DNA of 64,000 nt, taken from NCBI GenBank assembly GCA_001563305.1, contig CP013703.1:186001-250000 (forward strand), given 5' to 3'. The stretch is from a methanogenic archaeon mixed culture ISO4-G1 (GTDB taxonomy: Archaea > Thermoplasmatota > Thermoplasmata > Methanomassiliicoccales > Methanomethylophilaceae). Position 1 is the first letter of the stretch. The number at the start of each line of letters is the position of its first letter. This document shows, in pieces, positions 8,009-16,574 of the stretch. The notes beneath the pieces were generated by a model. It was given only the letters and a program-made list of their open reading frames with translations, was not told where the DNA came from and did no database searches. Both the position numbers and the translations under genes were made by a program.

Positions 8009-8377
8009 TCATCTTCTGTTGTACGTGTCGCTCCAGCGGTCGAAGACGTTCTGACTGTACTGGGTCATGTGGATCTGATCCGCTTTCGCGCCGGGGTTGT
8101 TGTCCGGGACGATGAATCCCCTGATCGGATATTCCTTGTCACAGTAGGGGCACCTGACGTTGGGACAGTTCTGGGACGCCTGGGGGCAGTACTTGCAAGC
8201 GACCGCCCTGGACTGGAACAGGCTGAACTCGTGTCCGCAGTTGGGACAGAGGTATCTGCGCGCAGCCACCTTCAGGTCGTTGTTGACCCCTGCGGCCCTC
8301 TCCTCGGGCGTGTTCCAGATGAACTGGCGCGGGGAGATCGGCGTGTTGTAGCTGGGTTGATCGGGATCGTATGACAT
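8009..8377 (-). CDS. Zinc-ribbon protein, hypothetical
   Basis: The 122-residue protein contains several cysteine pairs: YLCPNCGHEF, CKYCPQASQNCPNVRCPYCD. They are arranged as one or two zinc ribbons between an N-terminal flexible part and a C-terminal tail with IHMTQYSQNVFDRWSD. It starts at ATG 8377, three bases after the stop of the GGGP synthase gene, and is co-transcribed with it. Its stop is next to the convergent ATPase stop. The function is unknown. Confidence 0.7.
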   Translation of the reverse strand: MSYDPDQPSYNTPISPRQFIWNTPEERAAGVNNDLKVAARRYLCPNCGHEFSLFQSRAVACKYCPQASQNCPNVRCPYCDKEYPIRGFIVPDNNPGAKADQIHMTQYSQNVFDRWSDTYNRR

Positions 8378-8379
8378 GT

Positions 8380-9117
8380 TCAGTTCCCTTTGGCCGCATC
8401 GACGACGGACTTGATGGTGTTGAAGTCCGCTCCCTTCTCGATGAAGGTTCCGGTGACGATGATGTCGGCTCCGGCCGCCCTTGCAGCTGCCGCTGCCTCG
8501 GGTGTCCTGATTCCTCCACCGATGATCAGCGGGAGGTCCACGTAGGTCTTGATCGCCTTGATCATCGCAGGGGGGATGGGCCTGTCGGCTCCGGATCCTG
8601 CTTCGAAGTAGATGAACTTGAATCCGAACATCTTGCATGCCATGGCGTATGCGACGGCCTTCTCGATCTCGTCCTGGCCTACGACCTTGGCGCTGCTCAC
8701 ACGTGCGACCGTCATTCCGGGCTCGACGATGACGTAACCCATGGAGATGGATTCGAGGCCCAGTTTGGCGATGATGGGTGCAGCCGCGACCTGTCCGAAG
8801 GTGACGAACCTGGGGTCGGCGGCGTTGACGATCTGCATAAAGAAGACGGCATCCAGCTCCTTGTTGAGGGAGTCGGGGGTGCCCCCGAACAGGATGACGG
8901 GGAGACCTGACTGCTCCTTGACGGCCTTGGAGGTCGCCGAGAGGTTCTCGGCCGTGATTCCGCTGGACCCGCCGACGAAAATGATGTCGGTACCGGCCTC
9001 CTTCATCATCTTCGCCATCTCTCCAGCCTTCTCCGCGGGCTGTTTGTCAGGGTCGATGAGGGCCGCGTGCATGGTCCCTTTTGCAATCTTGTCGAGCATG
9101 TACTGTTCCACTGTCAT
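8380..9117 (-). CDS. Geranylgeranylglyceryl phosphate synthase
   Basis: The 245-residue TIM barrel matches the PcrB/GGGP synthase family, which joins geranylgeranyl diphosphate to sn-glycerol-1-phosphate in the first committed step of archaeal ether lipid synthesis. Key signatures are HAALIDPDK at the N-terminus, DIIFVGGSSG, FKFIYFEAGSGADRPIP, and the phosphate-binding LIIGGGIRTPEAA and GADIIVTGTFIEK. The length is normal for the archaeal enzyme. It is the first gene of a two-gene leftward operon with the zinc-ribbon gene. Together with RadA and TrmG10 it marks the host as archaeal. Confidence 0.93.
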   Translation of the reverse strand: MTVEQYMLDKIAKGTMHAALIDPDKQPAEKAGEMAKMMKEAGTDIIFVGGSSGITAENLSATSKAVKEQSGLPVILFGGTPDSLNKELDAVFFMQIVNAADPRFVTFGQVAAAPIIAKLGLESISMGYVIVEPGMTVARVSSAKVVGQDEIEKAVAYAMACKMFGFKFIYFEAGSGADRPIPPAMIKAIKTYVDLPLIIGGGIRTPEAAAAARAAGADIIVTGTFIEKGADFNTIKSVVDAAKGN

Positions 9118-9264
9118 CGTAAATCACGTCATCGTATCGTGTGATACTGAAACTCACAATCGCGCGTACATATAAAAATAAGACGTGGGGGTCAGAGCAG
9201 GCTGTCTGGAAAATACGTACGATAAACTTAGTATAATGGCGAAGAAATTCTGATTATATTGCGA

Positions 9265-9278
9265 TATTAATATATAAG
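9265..9278 (+). promoter_or_regulatory. TATA box for membrane protein gene
   Basis: An ATTAATATATAAG-type box lies in the 163-base gap before 9341. The distance implies a short 5' leader carrying the Shine-Dalgarno AGGTGA at 9330-9335. The rest of the gap shows nothing I recognise. Confidence 0.45.
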
Positions 9279-9340
9279 TCAAACAAAAGTTTCGTCGATA
9301 GTCGCACAACAGTGCCACTTATGATTAAAAGGTGATAAAA

Positions 9341-9775
9341 ATGGACACGAAGAATGTCAATCTTCTGGCTCTCATCGGTATCCTTGGAGCGATTCTGATG
9401 GTCGTCGGAGTATTCCTTGACTGGGGAAGCTTCGACATTTACATTACAACATTGCACTGGTCCGGTTGGGATATCTTTTCCAACGGCGGTCTTGACTATA
9501 GCTATGTGCCTCTCGTGGCGTTGATAGCAGGAATCATCGCACTCGTGGCGTTGATCATCCCCACATTCGTCAACAATGAGGGATTCAAGAAGATCAACAA
9601 CATCCTCGGACTCGTTGTTCTCATTATTGCACTGGTTTCCGTTATCCTCGACCTCATGTTCTTCTCCAAGTATGGAGATGCCAGTCTTGCGATCGGATTC
9701 TGGCTCGTCCTCGTAGGTGGAATCATCACCCTCGTTGGCGGACTCATGCCTCTTGTCAAGAACAAGCTTGCCTGA
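9341..9775 (+). CDS. Four-TM small membrane protein
   Basis: The 144-residue protein has about four hydrophobic segments: near 9-29 (LLALIGILGAILMVVGVF), 55-75 (VPLVALIAGIIALVALII), 90-108 (ILGLVVLIIALVSVILDL) and 117-137. The first extracytoplasmic loop is rich in aromatic residues. ATG at 9341 was chosen because AGGTGA lies five bases upstream; an in-frame GTG at 9332 is less likely. Codon use is more AT-rich than its neighbours. I do not recognise the family. A similar style of membrane protein occurs at 43751. Confidence 0.7.
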   Translation: MDTKNVNLLALIGILGAILMVVGVFLDWGSFDIYITTLHWSGWDIFSNGGLDYSYVPLVALIAGIIALVALIIPTFVNNEGFKKINNILGLVVLIIALVSVILDLMFFSKYGDASLAIGFWLVLVGGIITLVGGLMPLVKNKLA

Positions 9776-9788
9776 ATCAAACTTCAAA

Positions 9789-9809
9789 AAGACGGGGTCT
9801 CCCCGTCTT
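9789..9809. terminator. Hairpin terminator between convergent genes
   Basis: A perfect 9-bp stem AAGACGGGG/CCCCGTCTT with a three-base loop is followed by a T-rich stretch. It separates the membrane protein gene from the convergent trmG10 gene and could serve both directions. Confidence 0.65.
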
Positions 9810-9818
9810 ACCTTTTCT

Positions 9819-10808
9819 TCAGTTCTTAAAAATGTGATAGTGCCTGGTCAGCGAACCGTGCACCCTCTGTTCGAACATGGCTTCCAGTTCCATACCGTCG
9901 ATGGTCAGCGGGTGGGGCAGCACGATGCCGGCCTTGTGGCCCTTCTTGAGGCATCTGGGTATGACCTCCCCGGCACGGCGGTAGATCTCGTCGATCTTCT
10001 CCCCCCCGGTCTTGGTGGACCTTCCGTAAGGGGGATCGGTGCAGATGACATCCATATCGGGGAAGCGTTCCGCTATGTCACCGATGTCCAGGATGTCGAA
10101 GTCGTACATCTTCAGTCCGTAGAAATCCAGGTTCTCCTGGCATCCGATGATCATGTCCTCGTCGAAGTCCGATGCGACGGCCTTCATCCCCATCTCGGCG
10201 GCCTCGATGACGATGCCCCCGGTGCCACAGAACGGATCCAGGACGGTATCGCCTTTCTTGGCCTCGGCCATGTTGATGAGCGCCCTGGCGTATTTGGGAT
10301 GGAGCGAGATCGGAGAGAAGAAGGGCCTCTCCGCGACCTTCCTCTTCTCAAGGAGATCCTTCTCGGTGACCTTCTCCTCGATGTAGAGATGGACCTTGTC
10401 GCACATCTGCATGCGGACGATGATGTCTGGGTCTTTGAGATCCACGTCGTTCTTCTTCGACAGGAGCGCTCCCGCATTGCGGATGAGCTTCTGGGAATCC
10501 ACGTCCTTCATCATGCCCTCGAACCTCTTCGCGCGGATGGCGAAGCTCCCCTCGGGGAGTTCGATGTCCGCAAGTCCCGAGATGTCGTCAGGGGTGTACT
10601 CGCCGAGATACCTCCCGATGCTGTGGGACATCGCTATGCGTTCCGCAACCGGGTCGAGATAGCTCTCGTCGAAGGATGCGATGGCATATCCGGGGCCGGT
10701 CGATACGATCTCGCAGGAACCGGTCTCCGCCCTCAGGCAGCCTTTGATCTCGGCCAGGGGCATGTCCTTTGATTCGCCGGACAGTTCGAAGAAGAATTGG
10801 GGGCTCAC
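9819..10808 (-). CDS. trmG10: tRNA (guanine(10)-N2)-dimethyltransferase
   Basis: The 329-residue protein has an N-terminal THUMP-containing half (to about residue 150) and a C-terminal Rossmann methyltransferase. The SAM-binding motif is VLDPFCGTGGIVIEAA. The catalytic DPPYG motif lies in VICTDPPYGRSTKTGG, characteristic of the Trm11/TrmG10 family, which modifies G10 of tRNA. The start is GTG at 10808, close behind the radA stop at 10824, so it is probably co-transcribed with radA. Length and motif order are normal. Confidence 0.88.
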   Translation of the reverse strand: MSPQFFFELSGESKDMPLAEIKGCLRAETGSCEIVSTGPGYAIASFDESYLDPVAERIAMSHSIGRYLGEYTPDDISGLADIELPEGSFAIRAKRFEGMMKDVDSQKLIRNAGALLSKKNDVDLKDPDIIVRMQMCDKVHLYIEEKVTEKDLLEKRKVAERPFFSPISLHPKYARALINMAEAKKGDTVLDPFCGTGGIVIEAAEMGMKAVASDFDEDMIIGCQENLDFYGLKMYDFDILDIGDIAERFPDMDVICTDPPYGRSTKTGGEKIDEIYRRAGEVIPRCLKKGHKAGIVLPHPLTIDGMELEAMFEQRVHGSLTRHYHIFKN

Positions 10809-10823
10809 GCCCCCGTTTAGCGT

Positions 10824-11765
10824 TTAGTCCTTAATACCGTCTTCGGTCACCATGAATACCGCCTCACCCTCCGGCAGGTTGGGTGAGTCGATGAGCCTGG
10901 CGATCCTCTTTCCCGCCTTTCCCTTCCTGAGGTAGATACGGAAGGTTGCGGTGTGTCCCACGATATGTCCACCGATGGGTCTGGTGGGGTCTCCGAAGAA
11001 CGCATCCGGCTTCGCCGCGACCTGGTTGGTGACGGCGATGACCGCGTTGTTGAGCGTCGCGAAGTTCAGCAGGTCGTGCATGTGGCGGTTGAGGATCTGC
11101 TGCCTCTCCGCCAGCGCGCCTCTGCCCACGTACTCCGCCCTGAAATGCGATGTCAGGGAGTCGACGATGAGCAGCTTGACCTTCAGCGTCTGCGCCAGCT
11201 CCAGCGCCTTGTCCACAAGGAGCACCTGGTGCTGCGAGTTGAATGCCCTGGCGACGTGGATCCTCTTGAGGGTCTCGTCGGGATCCACTCCCAGATAGTT
11301 GGCCATCTGGATGATCCTCTCGGGCCTGAACGTGTTCTCTGTGTCGATGATGATGACATCCGAGTCGAATCCGCCCTTCTCTTCCGGAAGGGTCGCGTTC
11401 ACCGCGAGCTGGAAGCAGACCTGCGTCTTGCAGCTTCCGAACTCACCGAACAGCTCCACGATGGACTGCGTCTCGAGTCCGCCGTTGAGCAGCTCGTCGA
11501 ACGCCTTCGATCCCGTCGTGAGCTTGGTGATTGCTTTACGTCTCTCTAGGATGTCCTCTCCTGTCTCGAAACCGCCAATGTCCGCGCAAAGCTTGGCACC
11601 CTCTATGATGTCCATTGCCTTCTTCTCTCCTATCTCGCATGCCTCTGCGAGTTCGGAAGGGGAAGCTACTGCGATGGCCATCAATTCGTTGTATCCTGCT
11701 TCACGGAGTTTTTCTGCTATGGCTGGTCCTACTCCTGGTATATCTTCAAGGGTTTTTGTGGCCAT
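10824..11765 (-). CDS. radA: DNA repair and recombination protein RadA
   Basis: The 313-residue archaeal RecA/Rad51 homologue forms nucleoprotein filaments for strand exchange. The N-terminal helix-hairpin-helix region ([20 protein letters not shown]) is followed by the RecA core with Walker [21 protein letters not shown] and the loop [19 protein letters not shown]. Walker A reads GEFGSCKTQ: Cys replaces the glycine before the invariant Lys, where RadA/Rad51 normally has GEFGSGKTQ or similar. The codon is TGC where GGC would give glycine. Everything else looks intact. Start ATG at 11765. Confidence 0.95.
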   Translation of the reverse strand: MATKTLEDIPGVGPAIAEKLREAGYNELMAIAVASPSELAEACEIGEKKAMDIIEGAKLCADIGGFETGEDILERRKAITKLTTGSKAFDELLNGGLETQSIVELFGEFGSCKTQVCFQLAVNATLPEEKGGFDSDVIIIDTENTFRPERIIQMANYLGVDPDETLKRIHVARAFNSQHQVLLVDKALELAQTLKVKLLIVDSLTSHFRAEYVGRGALAERQQILNRHMHDLLNFATLNNAVIAVTNQVAAKPDAFFGDPTRPIGGHIVGHTATFRIYLRKGKAGKRIARLIDSPNLPEGEAVFMVTEDGIKD

Positions 11766-11797
11766 TGTGATTCCTCACATCTTCATCGTCCAATCCG

Positions 11798-11805
11798 TAT
11801 TTAAA
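11798..11805 (-). promoter_or_regulatory. TATA box of radA
   Basis: TTTAAATA on the reverse strand lies 33-40 bases before the radA ATG, so the leader should be very short. Confidence 0.5.
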
Positions 11806-11819
11806 GCTGAGAAGGGGGT

Positions 11820-11946
11820 GACCGAAAGTGGAAATCGACGATGCGATGTGCCAGACTAGGGTTCTTAGTCTGCAGAGAACCGCTGGGTAGAAAGATGTCC
11901 GGGCATCCGGAGATTAAGGTCCTTAGAATGCCCGGACCGAAAGTGG
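11820..11946. repeat. Intergenic hairpins and 12-bp direct repeat between dapL and radA
   Basis: The 184-base gap holds structured sequence. There is a 7-bp hairpin CAGACTA/TAGTCTG at 11852-11872 and a 9-bp inverted repeat TCCGGGCAT/ATGCCCGGA at 11898-11906 and 11928-11936. The direct repeat GACCGAAAGTGG occurs at 11820-11831 and 11935-11946. The larger hairpin could terminate the dapL operon read from the right. I could not fold the region into a tRNA. Confidence 0.5.
11844..11855 (-). promoter_or_regulatory. Recurrent intergenic motif TCTGGCACATCG
   Basis: Copy 2 of the 12-base motif, on the reverse strand, about 80 bases upstream of the radA start and overlapping the CAGACTA hairpin. Confidence 0.4.
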
Positions 11947-11949
11947 GTT

Positions 11950-13116
11950 TCACTCGATGTATTTGTTCTGCTTCATCCTCTCGAGCGCGAGTTTGATGCG
12001 CTCGACAGGCTCGGTGATGGCCATCCTGATGTAGCCCTCGGCGGATTCCCCGAATCCGGAACCGGGGGTGACGATCACACCGATGTCGACCATCTTCTGG
12101 GTGAACTCGAACGAGGACATGCCGCAGTCGAACCAGACGTAGAAGGTTCCCTTGGGCATGTTGACCTTGTACCCGAGCTCCCTGAGGCCCTCGACGAGGA
12201 CCTTCCTCCTCTCCGCGTAGGTCTCCATGTTCTTGGCGACCTCCTTGGGAATCTCGCCGTTGGGGCCGTAGAGCTCCAGCGCCTTGATTCCGGCCTTCTG
12301 GATGAAGATGGGTGCTCCGGAATCGATCTGTCCCTTGCACTTCTTCAGTCCGGCGACGAGGTCGGGGTGTCCCACGGCGTAACCGAGTCTGAACCCGGTC
12401 ATGTTGAACGTCTTGGAGAACGAACCGAACTCGATGGCGTCCGGTCCGGCCTGCAGGATCGAGGGTGCGACGTATCCGTCGAACACCATCTCTCCGTACG
12501 CGTTGTCGAAGCACAGGATGGTGTCGTTCTCCTGGCACCAGTTGTAGACTTTCTTGAGATACTCCAGGTCGCAGGTGGCGCCCGTGGGGTTGTTCGGATA
12601 GTTTAGATACATCATGCGTGCGTTCTTGGGGCACTCGTCCACGTCCAGGAGCCAGTCCTTCTCGGCCCTCAGAGGGATCTTCACGCAGTTGGCGTTGTTG
12701 AATATGGACGCCGCACCGGAGTACACGGGGTATCCGGGCGAGGGTGCGATGATCGTCTCCCCTTCGTTGACGAAGGCCTGGGCGATGTTGAATATGCCCT
12801 CCTTGGAACCGATCGTGATGCACACCTGGGTGTCGGGATCGATGTCCAGCCCGTACCTTTTCTTGTACCATTTGGCGACGGCGACGCGGAGATCCCTCTC
12901 TCCTGCCGACGACGAGTACTTCTGGTTGGAGTTGATCCTGGCCTCCTTGGCCATCTCCTCGACGATGCACGGGGGCACCTCAAGGTCGGGGTCTCCGATA
13001 CCGAAGGTGATCATGTCCCATCCCTGTGCCTTCTTCTCCGCCGAGAGCTGCTCCAGCCTGACGAATAGGTAAGGCGGGATCTTCTTGAGCCTCTCTGCCT
13101 GCTCGTAACTTGTCAT
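11950..13116 (-). CDS. dapL: LL-diaminopimelate aminotransferase
   Basis: The 388-residue class I/II PLP aminotransferase makes LL-diaminopimelate directly from tetrahydrodipicolinate, bypassing the succinylase and acetylase branches. Signatures are MITFGIGDPDLEVP, YLNYPNNPTGA and the PLP-lysine motif GSFSKTFNMTGFRLGY. Placement immediately after dapF, lysA, lysC and dapA supports the DapL assignment over other aminotransferases of this fold. It starts seven bases after the dapF stop. It is the last gene of the lysine operon. Confidence 0.9.
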   Translation of the reverse strand: MTSYEQAERLKKIPPYLFVRLEQLSAEKKAQGWDMITFGIGDPDLEVPPCIVEEMAKEARINSNQKYSSSAGERDLRVAVAKWYKKRYGLDIDPDTQVCITIGSKEGIFNIAQAFVNEGETIIAPSPGYPVYSGAASIFNNANCVKIPLRAEKDWLLDVDECPKNARMMYLNYPNNPTGATCDLEYLKKVYNWCQENDTILCFDNAYGEMVFDGYVAPSILQAGPDAIEFGSFSKTFNMTGFRLGYAVGHPDLVAGLKKCKGQIDSGAPIFIQKAGIKALELYGPNGEIPKEVAKNMETYAERRKVLVEGLRELGYKVNMPKGTFYVWFDCGMSSFEFTQKMVDIGVIVTPGSGFGESAEGYIRMAITEPVERIKLALERMKQNKYIE

Positions 13117-13122
13117 TTCCTC

Positions 13123-13965
13123 TCACTCCGAATATTCCTCTGGAAGGTCTCCCTCGAACACCAGGTCCGCCGGACCCTCCATGCGGACGAAGGCGAGGTC
13201 CTTGTTCACGGTAATCTTGAGCCATCCGCCGGGCAGATGCACGTCGACGGGCTCGTCGAACGGAACCAGTTTGTTGATGGCGGCCGCGACGGTACTGGCA
13301 CATGCGCCCGTACCGCAGGCGAGGGTCCATCCCGCGCCTCTCTCGAAGACCCTGATGTAGATCTTGCCGTCGATCACCTTGCAGAACTCCACGTTGGTCC
13401 TCTTGGGGAACAGCCTGTGGCATTCCAGCATGGGTCCGAGCCTGTCTATGGTGGCGTCGTCCATTTCCTGGAAAGTGATGAAGTGCGGGTTGCCCATGGA
13501 CACCGCGTTGGCCTTGAAGAAGTACCTGACGATGGCGAAGTCCTCGTCGATGTACTGTCCGTCCCAGTCTATGGGGATGGACCTCCCGTCGAGGATGGGG
13601 GCACCCATGTCGATGGTCGCCGCTACCGCCTTGTCGCCGTCCAGTGTGACGGTGGCCTCCTTGATCCCGGCCATGGTGTTGATCGTGAATGTCGTCTTCT
13701 TGACGATGCCGTAGTTGAACGCGTGGACCGCGACGCACCTGATGCCGTTGCCGCACATCTCCGCCTCCGATCCGTCGGCGTTGATGACCCTCATGGTGAT
13801 ATCGGTCCCTTCGCCGGGCATTATGTACAGCACGCCGTCCGCTCCGATCCCGAAGTGGCGGTCGCAGGCGCACCTGCACCATTCGGTGTCGATCTCCAGG
13901 TCTCCTTTCGATCCGTCGAGAACGACGAAGTCGTTTCCAATTCCTTGATATTTCCAGAAATGCAC
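13123..13965 (-). CDS. dapF: Diaminopimelate epimerase
   Basis: The 280-residue protein converts LL- to meso-diaminopimelate by a two-cysteine proton-shuttle mechanism. Both active-site cysteine motifs are present: SEAEMCGNGIRC near residue 70 and TLACGTGACAS near residue 215. The N-terminus FWKYQGIGNDFVVLDG is typical. The gene abuts lysA with no gap and precedes dapL. Length is normal for the family. Confidence 0.95.
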   Translation of the reverse strand: MHFWKYQGIGNDFVVLDGSKGDLEIDTEWCRCACDRHFGIGADGVLYIMPGEGTDITMRVINADGSEAEMCGNGIRCVAVHAFNYGIVKKTTFTINTMAGIKEATVTLDGDKAVAATIDMGAPILDGRSIPIDWDGQYIDEDFAIVRYFFKANAVSMGNPHFITFQEMDDATIDRLGPMLECHRLFPKRTNVEFCKVIDGKIYIRVFERGAGWTLACGTGACASTVAAAINKLVPFDEPVDVHLPGGWLKITVNKDLAFVRMEGPADLVFEGDLPEEYSE

Positions 13966-15222
13966 TTACATCAGCCTCTTGGGTATGATCTGGTGTCTCC
14001 AGAGCTCCTCGATCGTCTCCGGTTCGCGGATGAGTTCCGCCTTGCCGTCGTTCACGAGGACCTCTGCGCACAGCGGTCTTGAGTTGTAGTTGCTAGACAT
14101 CGAGAATCCGTATGCACCGGCGTTGTAGACGGCGACGATGTCCCCGACCTGCGGCTCGGGGAGCACACGGTCATGTGCCAGATAGTCACCGGATTCGCAT
14201 ATGGGCCCGACGACGTCGTATCTGCTGACGCATGCCTTGCCGAACTTGTTCGCGATCGTGACGTAGTGGAACGAGTCGTAGAAGGCGGGCCTGATGAGGG
14301 TGTTGAATCCCGCGTCGCATCCGATGTACTTCTTGGTGCCCGCGTCCTTGACGTCGTTGACCCTGGTGAGGAGCACCACGGCATCGCACACGATGTACCT
14401 TCCGGGTTCCAGGACGAGCTTCCTGATGTCGGTCTGCTGCTCGATCATGTCGGTGATCTCGGATGCAAGCTCCTCGACGTTCATCTCGTCCTCCTGGGGC
14501 TTGTACGGGACTCCGATTCCTCCTCCCATGTCGATGAACTCCAGGTCGATTCCGAGCTCGCTGATCTCGTTGACCAGGTTGATCAGGACCTGGATCATGT
14601 CCATGAACGGTCCGACGGACTGTCCGCCGGATCCTATGTGGGCGTGTATGCCCCTGATGTCGAATCCCAGGTCCTTGGCCCTGGCGTACGTGTCGATGAC
14701 CTGGTTGAGGGGGATACCGAACTTGGCCCCCTTGGAACCGGTGATGACCTTGTCGCTGTGTCCGGAGCCGACCCCGGGCGTGATACGGAAAGAGATCTTG
14801 TGTCCGGGCGAGATCCTGGCCAGCCTCTCCATCTCGCAGATGGAGTCGACGTTGATCATCACTCCCAGCTCGGCGACCTCCTTGAGCTCCTTATCGCTGA
14901 CGTTGACGCCGGTGTACATGATCCTGTCAGGCGTGAATCCTGCCTTCAGGCATGTCCTGACCTCCCCGATGGAGACCGCGTCTATCCCCGCGCCCTCCTG
15001 CTCGAGTATCCTCAGAATCGCGAGGTTCGTGTTGGCCTTGCATGCGTAGTGGACGCTGGTGTCCATGAACCTGTTGAACGCGTCGTGCACGGTGCGGTAG
15101 TTCTCCCTGATCCTGGCCTCGTCGCAGACGTAGACCGGAGTGCCGAACTCCTCCGCAATCTTGGAAGCGGGGACTCCCGCGATGTACATCTGTCCGTCCT
15201 TGCATTCGAAGTCGCGCATCAT
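13966..15222 (-). CDS. lysA: Diaminopimelate decarboxylase
   Basis: The 418-residue fold-type III PLP enzyme decarboxylates meso-diaminopimelate to lysine. Signatures are VHYACKANTNLAILR (PLP lysine), GIHAHIGSGGQSV, FIDMGGGIGVPY, LEPGRYIVCDAVVLL and the C-terminal GPICESGDYLAHDR motif carrying the other-subunit active-site Cys, followed by AGAYGFSMSSNYN. Its ATG overlaps the lysC stop codon by four bases, indicating translational coupling. Confidence 0.95.
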   Translation of the reverse strand: MMRDFECKDGQMYIAGVPASKIAEEFGTPVYVCDEARIRENYRTVHDAFNRFMDTSVHYACKANTNLAILRILEQEGAGIDAVSIGEVRTCLKAGFTPDRIMYTGVNVSDKELKEVAELGVMINVDSICEMERLARISPGHKISFRITPGVGSGHSDKVITGSKGAKFGIPLNQVIDTYARAKDLGFDIRGIHAHIGSGGQSVGPFMDMIQVLINLVNEISELGIDLEFIDMGGGIGVPYKPQEDEMNVEELASEITDMIEQQTDIRKLVLEPGRYIVCDAVVLLTRVNDVKDAGTKKYIGCDAGFNTLIRPAFYDSFHYVTIANKFGKACVSRYDVVGPICESGDYLAHDRVLPEPQVGDIVAVYNAGAYGFSMSSNYNSRPLCAEVLVNDGKAELIREPETIEELWRHQIIPKRLM

Positions 15223-16574
15223 TGGGCATCACCGCTGATGTACTTCGAATGGAGGGATGCCACGACGTCCATGACCATGTTCATCGGTACCACGAAGTTC
15301 AGTGAGACCTCGGAGGCACCCTCCGAGATCATCTCCACGTTCGCACCGACGTCCTTCACCGCAGTGAATATGTCACCGGTGACGCCGCACCTGGAAAGGA
15401 GGTCGTCCCCGACGCAGCACACGAGGGACACGCCGTTGTTGACGTCGATCCTCTCGATCTCCCCGTTGGAGAACTCGTTGAGGCGCCTGATGACCGTGGT
15501 GACGTCATCGTTGCCCAGAAGGATAGCCACGGTGGACAGCGATGTCGAGATGGAATAGATGATGATGTTGTTCTCGGCGATCTTGTTGATGATCTGCGCG
15601 ACCATCTCCGGCTTGTATGCGATCTCCGCGGAACTGATGGTGAGGATCGCCAGGTCGTTCTTGGTGGCGACGCTCTTGAGCAGTCCTTTTCCTTTTTTCC
15701 TGAGGCTGTGGATCAGGGTACCTGGCTCTTCCGGCCTGAAGGAGTTCCTGACCTTGAGCGGGATGCGCTTGATCCTCACGGGCTCGATGGTCCTGGGGTG
15801 CAGGACCTTCGCACCGAAGTATGCGAGCTCGGCGGCCTCGCCGAACGTCATCTCCTCGATCTTGATGGCATCCTTGATGATCCTGGGGTCGGCGGTCATG
15901 AAACCGTCAACGTCGGTCCAGATCTCCAGCATGTCGGCGTCTAGTGCGTTCGCGACGACCGCAGCGGAATAATCCGAACCTCCCCTTCCGAATGTGAGGG
16001 GAGCTCCGTCCTTGATGCCGTAGAATCCGGTGATGACCGGGATGATGCCCTTGGACAGCAGGGGCCTGACCTTCATGGTCATGCCGTTCGCGGTTGCGAT
16101 GAGGTCTGCCGATCCGGAGAGCGGGAGTCCTACAGCCGCGATCCCGGCGGTCTCCGCCGTGAGGGCGATGGACTCGTGTCCCATCTTCTTCAGATAGAAC
16201 GAGAGCATGAGGGTGGAGAACCTCTCACCCTGGGATGTGACCAGATCCTTGTAGTAGGCGTCGTTCGGGTCGCTCATGATGGCCTCCTTGAAAGATGCCA
16301 GCCTCTTGTCGAACTCCTTGCGGAACTCCGCCATGATCTCGCCGTCGAACATCTGCTCGGCGGCCATGATGTGCTTGTCTGCGAAGGCCTTAACGACCTC
16401 GTCCACGTCCTGGGTCGGATTGTCGACGACTCCTACCAGGAAGTTCGTGATGCCGGACATGGCGGAGGCCACTATGACCTTGTCGCCTTTGGTGTTGATG
16501 ATGATGTTGGCAACCCTCTGGATCGCCTCTGCGGAACCAACGCTGGTCCCTCCGAATTTCATGACAGTGATCAT
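15219..16574 (-). CDS. lysC: Aspartate kinase
   Basis: The 451-residue protein phosphorylates aspartate, the first step toward lysine, threonine and methionine. It starts MITVMKFGGTSVGSAEA (ATP-binding KFGGTS) and has FGRGGSDYSAAVVANALDA, EIWTDVDGFMTADPR and AAELAYFGAKVLHPRT. The C-terminal quarter has tandem ACT domains for allosteric control (LAILTISSAEI; GVSLVCCVGDDLL). Upstream in-frame sequence is the antisense shadow of dapA and is not part of the gene. The start overlaps the dapA stop by four bases. The operon context suggests the lysine-responsive isozyme. Confidence 0.95.
   Translation of the reverse strand: MITVMKFGGTSVGSAEAIQRVANIIINTKGDKVIVASAMSGITNFLVGVVDNPTQDVDEVVKAFADKHIMAAEQMFDGEIMAEFRKEFDKRLASFKEAIMSDPNDAYYKDLVTSQGERFSTLMLSFYLKKMGHESIALTAETAGIAAVGLPLSGSADLIATANGMTMKVRPLLSKGIIPVITGFYGIKDGAPLTFGRGGSDYSAAVVANALDADMLEIWTDVDGFMTADPRIIKDAIKIEEMTFGEAAELAYFGAKVLHPRTIEPVRIKRIPLKVRNSFRPEEPGTLIHSLRKKGKGLLKSVATKNDLAILTISSAEIAYKPEMVAQIINKIAENNIIIYSISTSLSTVAILLGNDDVTTVIRRLNEFSNGEIERIDVNNGVSLVCCVGDDLLSRCGVTGDIFTAVKDVGANVEMISEGASEVSLNFVVPMNMVMDVVASLHSKYISGDAQ

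Noticed and set aside
11844-11946. tRNA-Pyl or another tRNA in the dapL-radA gap
   Set aside because: No acceptor arm, CTA anticodon loop or T loop could be assembled on either strand.
11801-12970. 389-residue open frame antisense-offset within dapL
   Set aside because: Arg/Gln/His-rich composition typical of a GC-rich shadow; dapL is unambiguous in the other frame.
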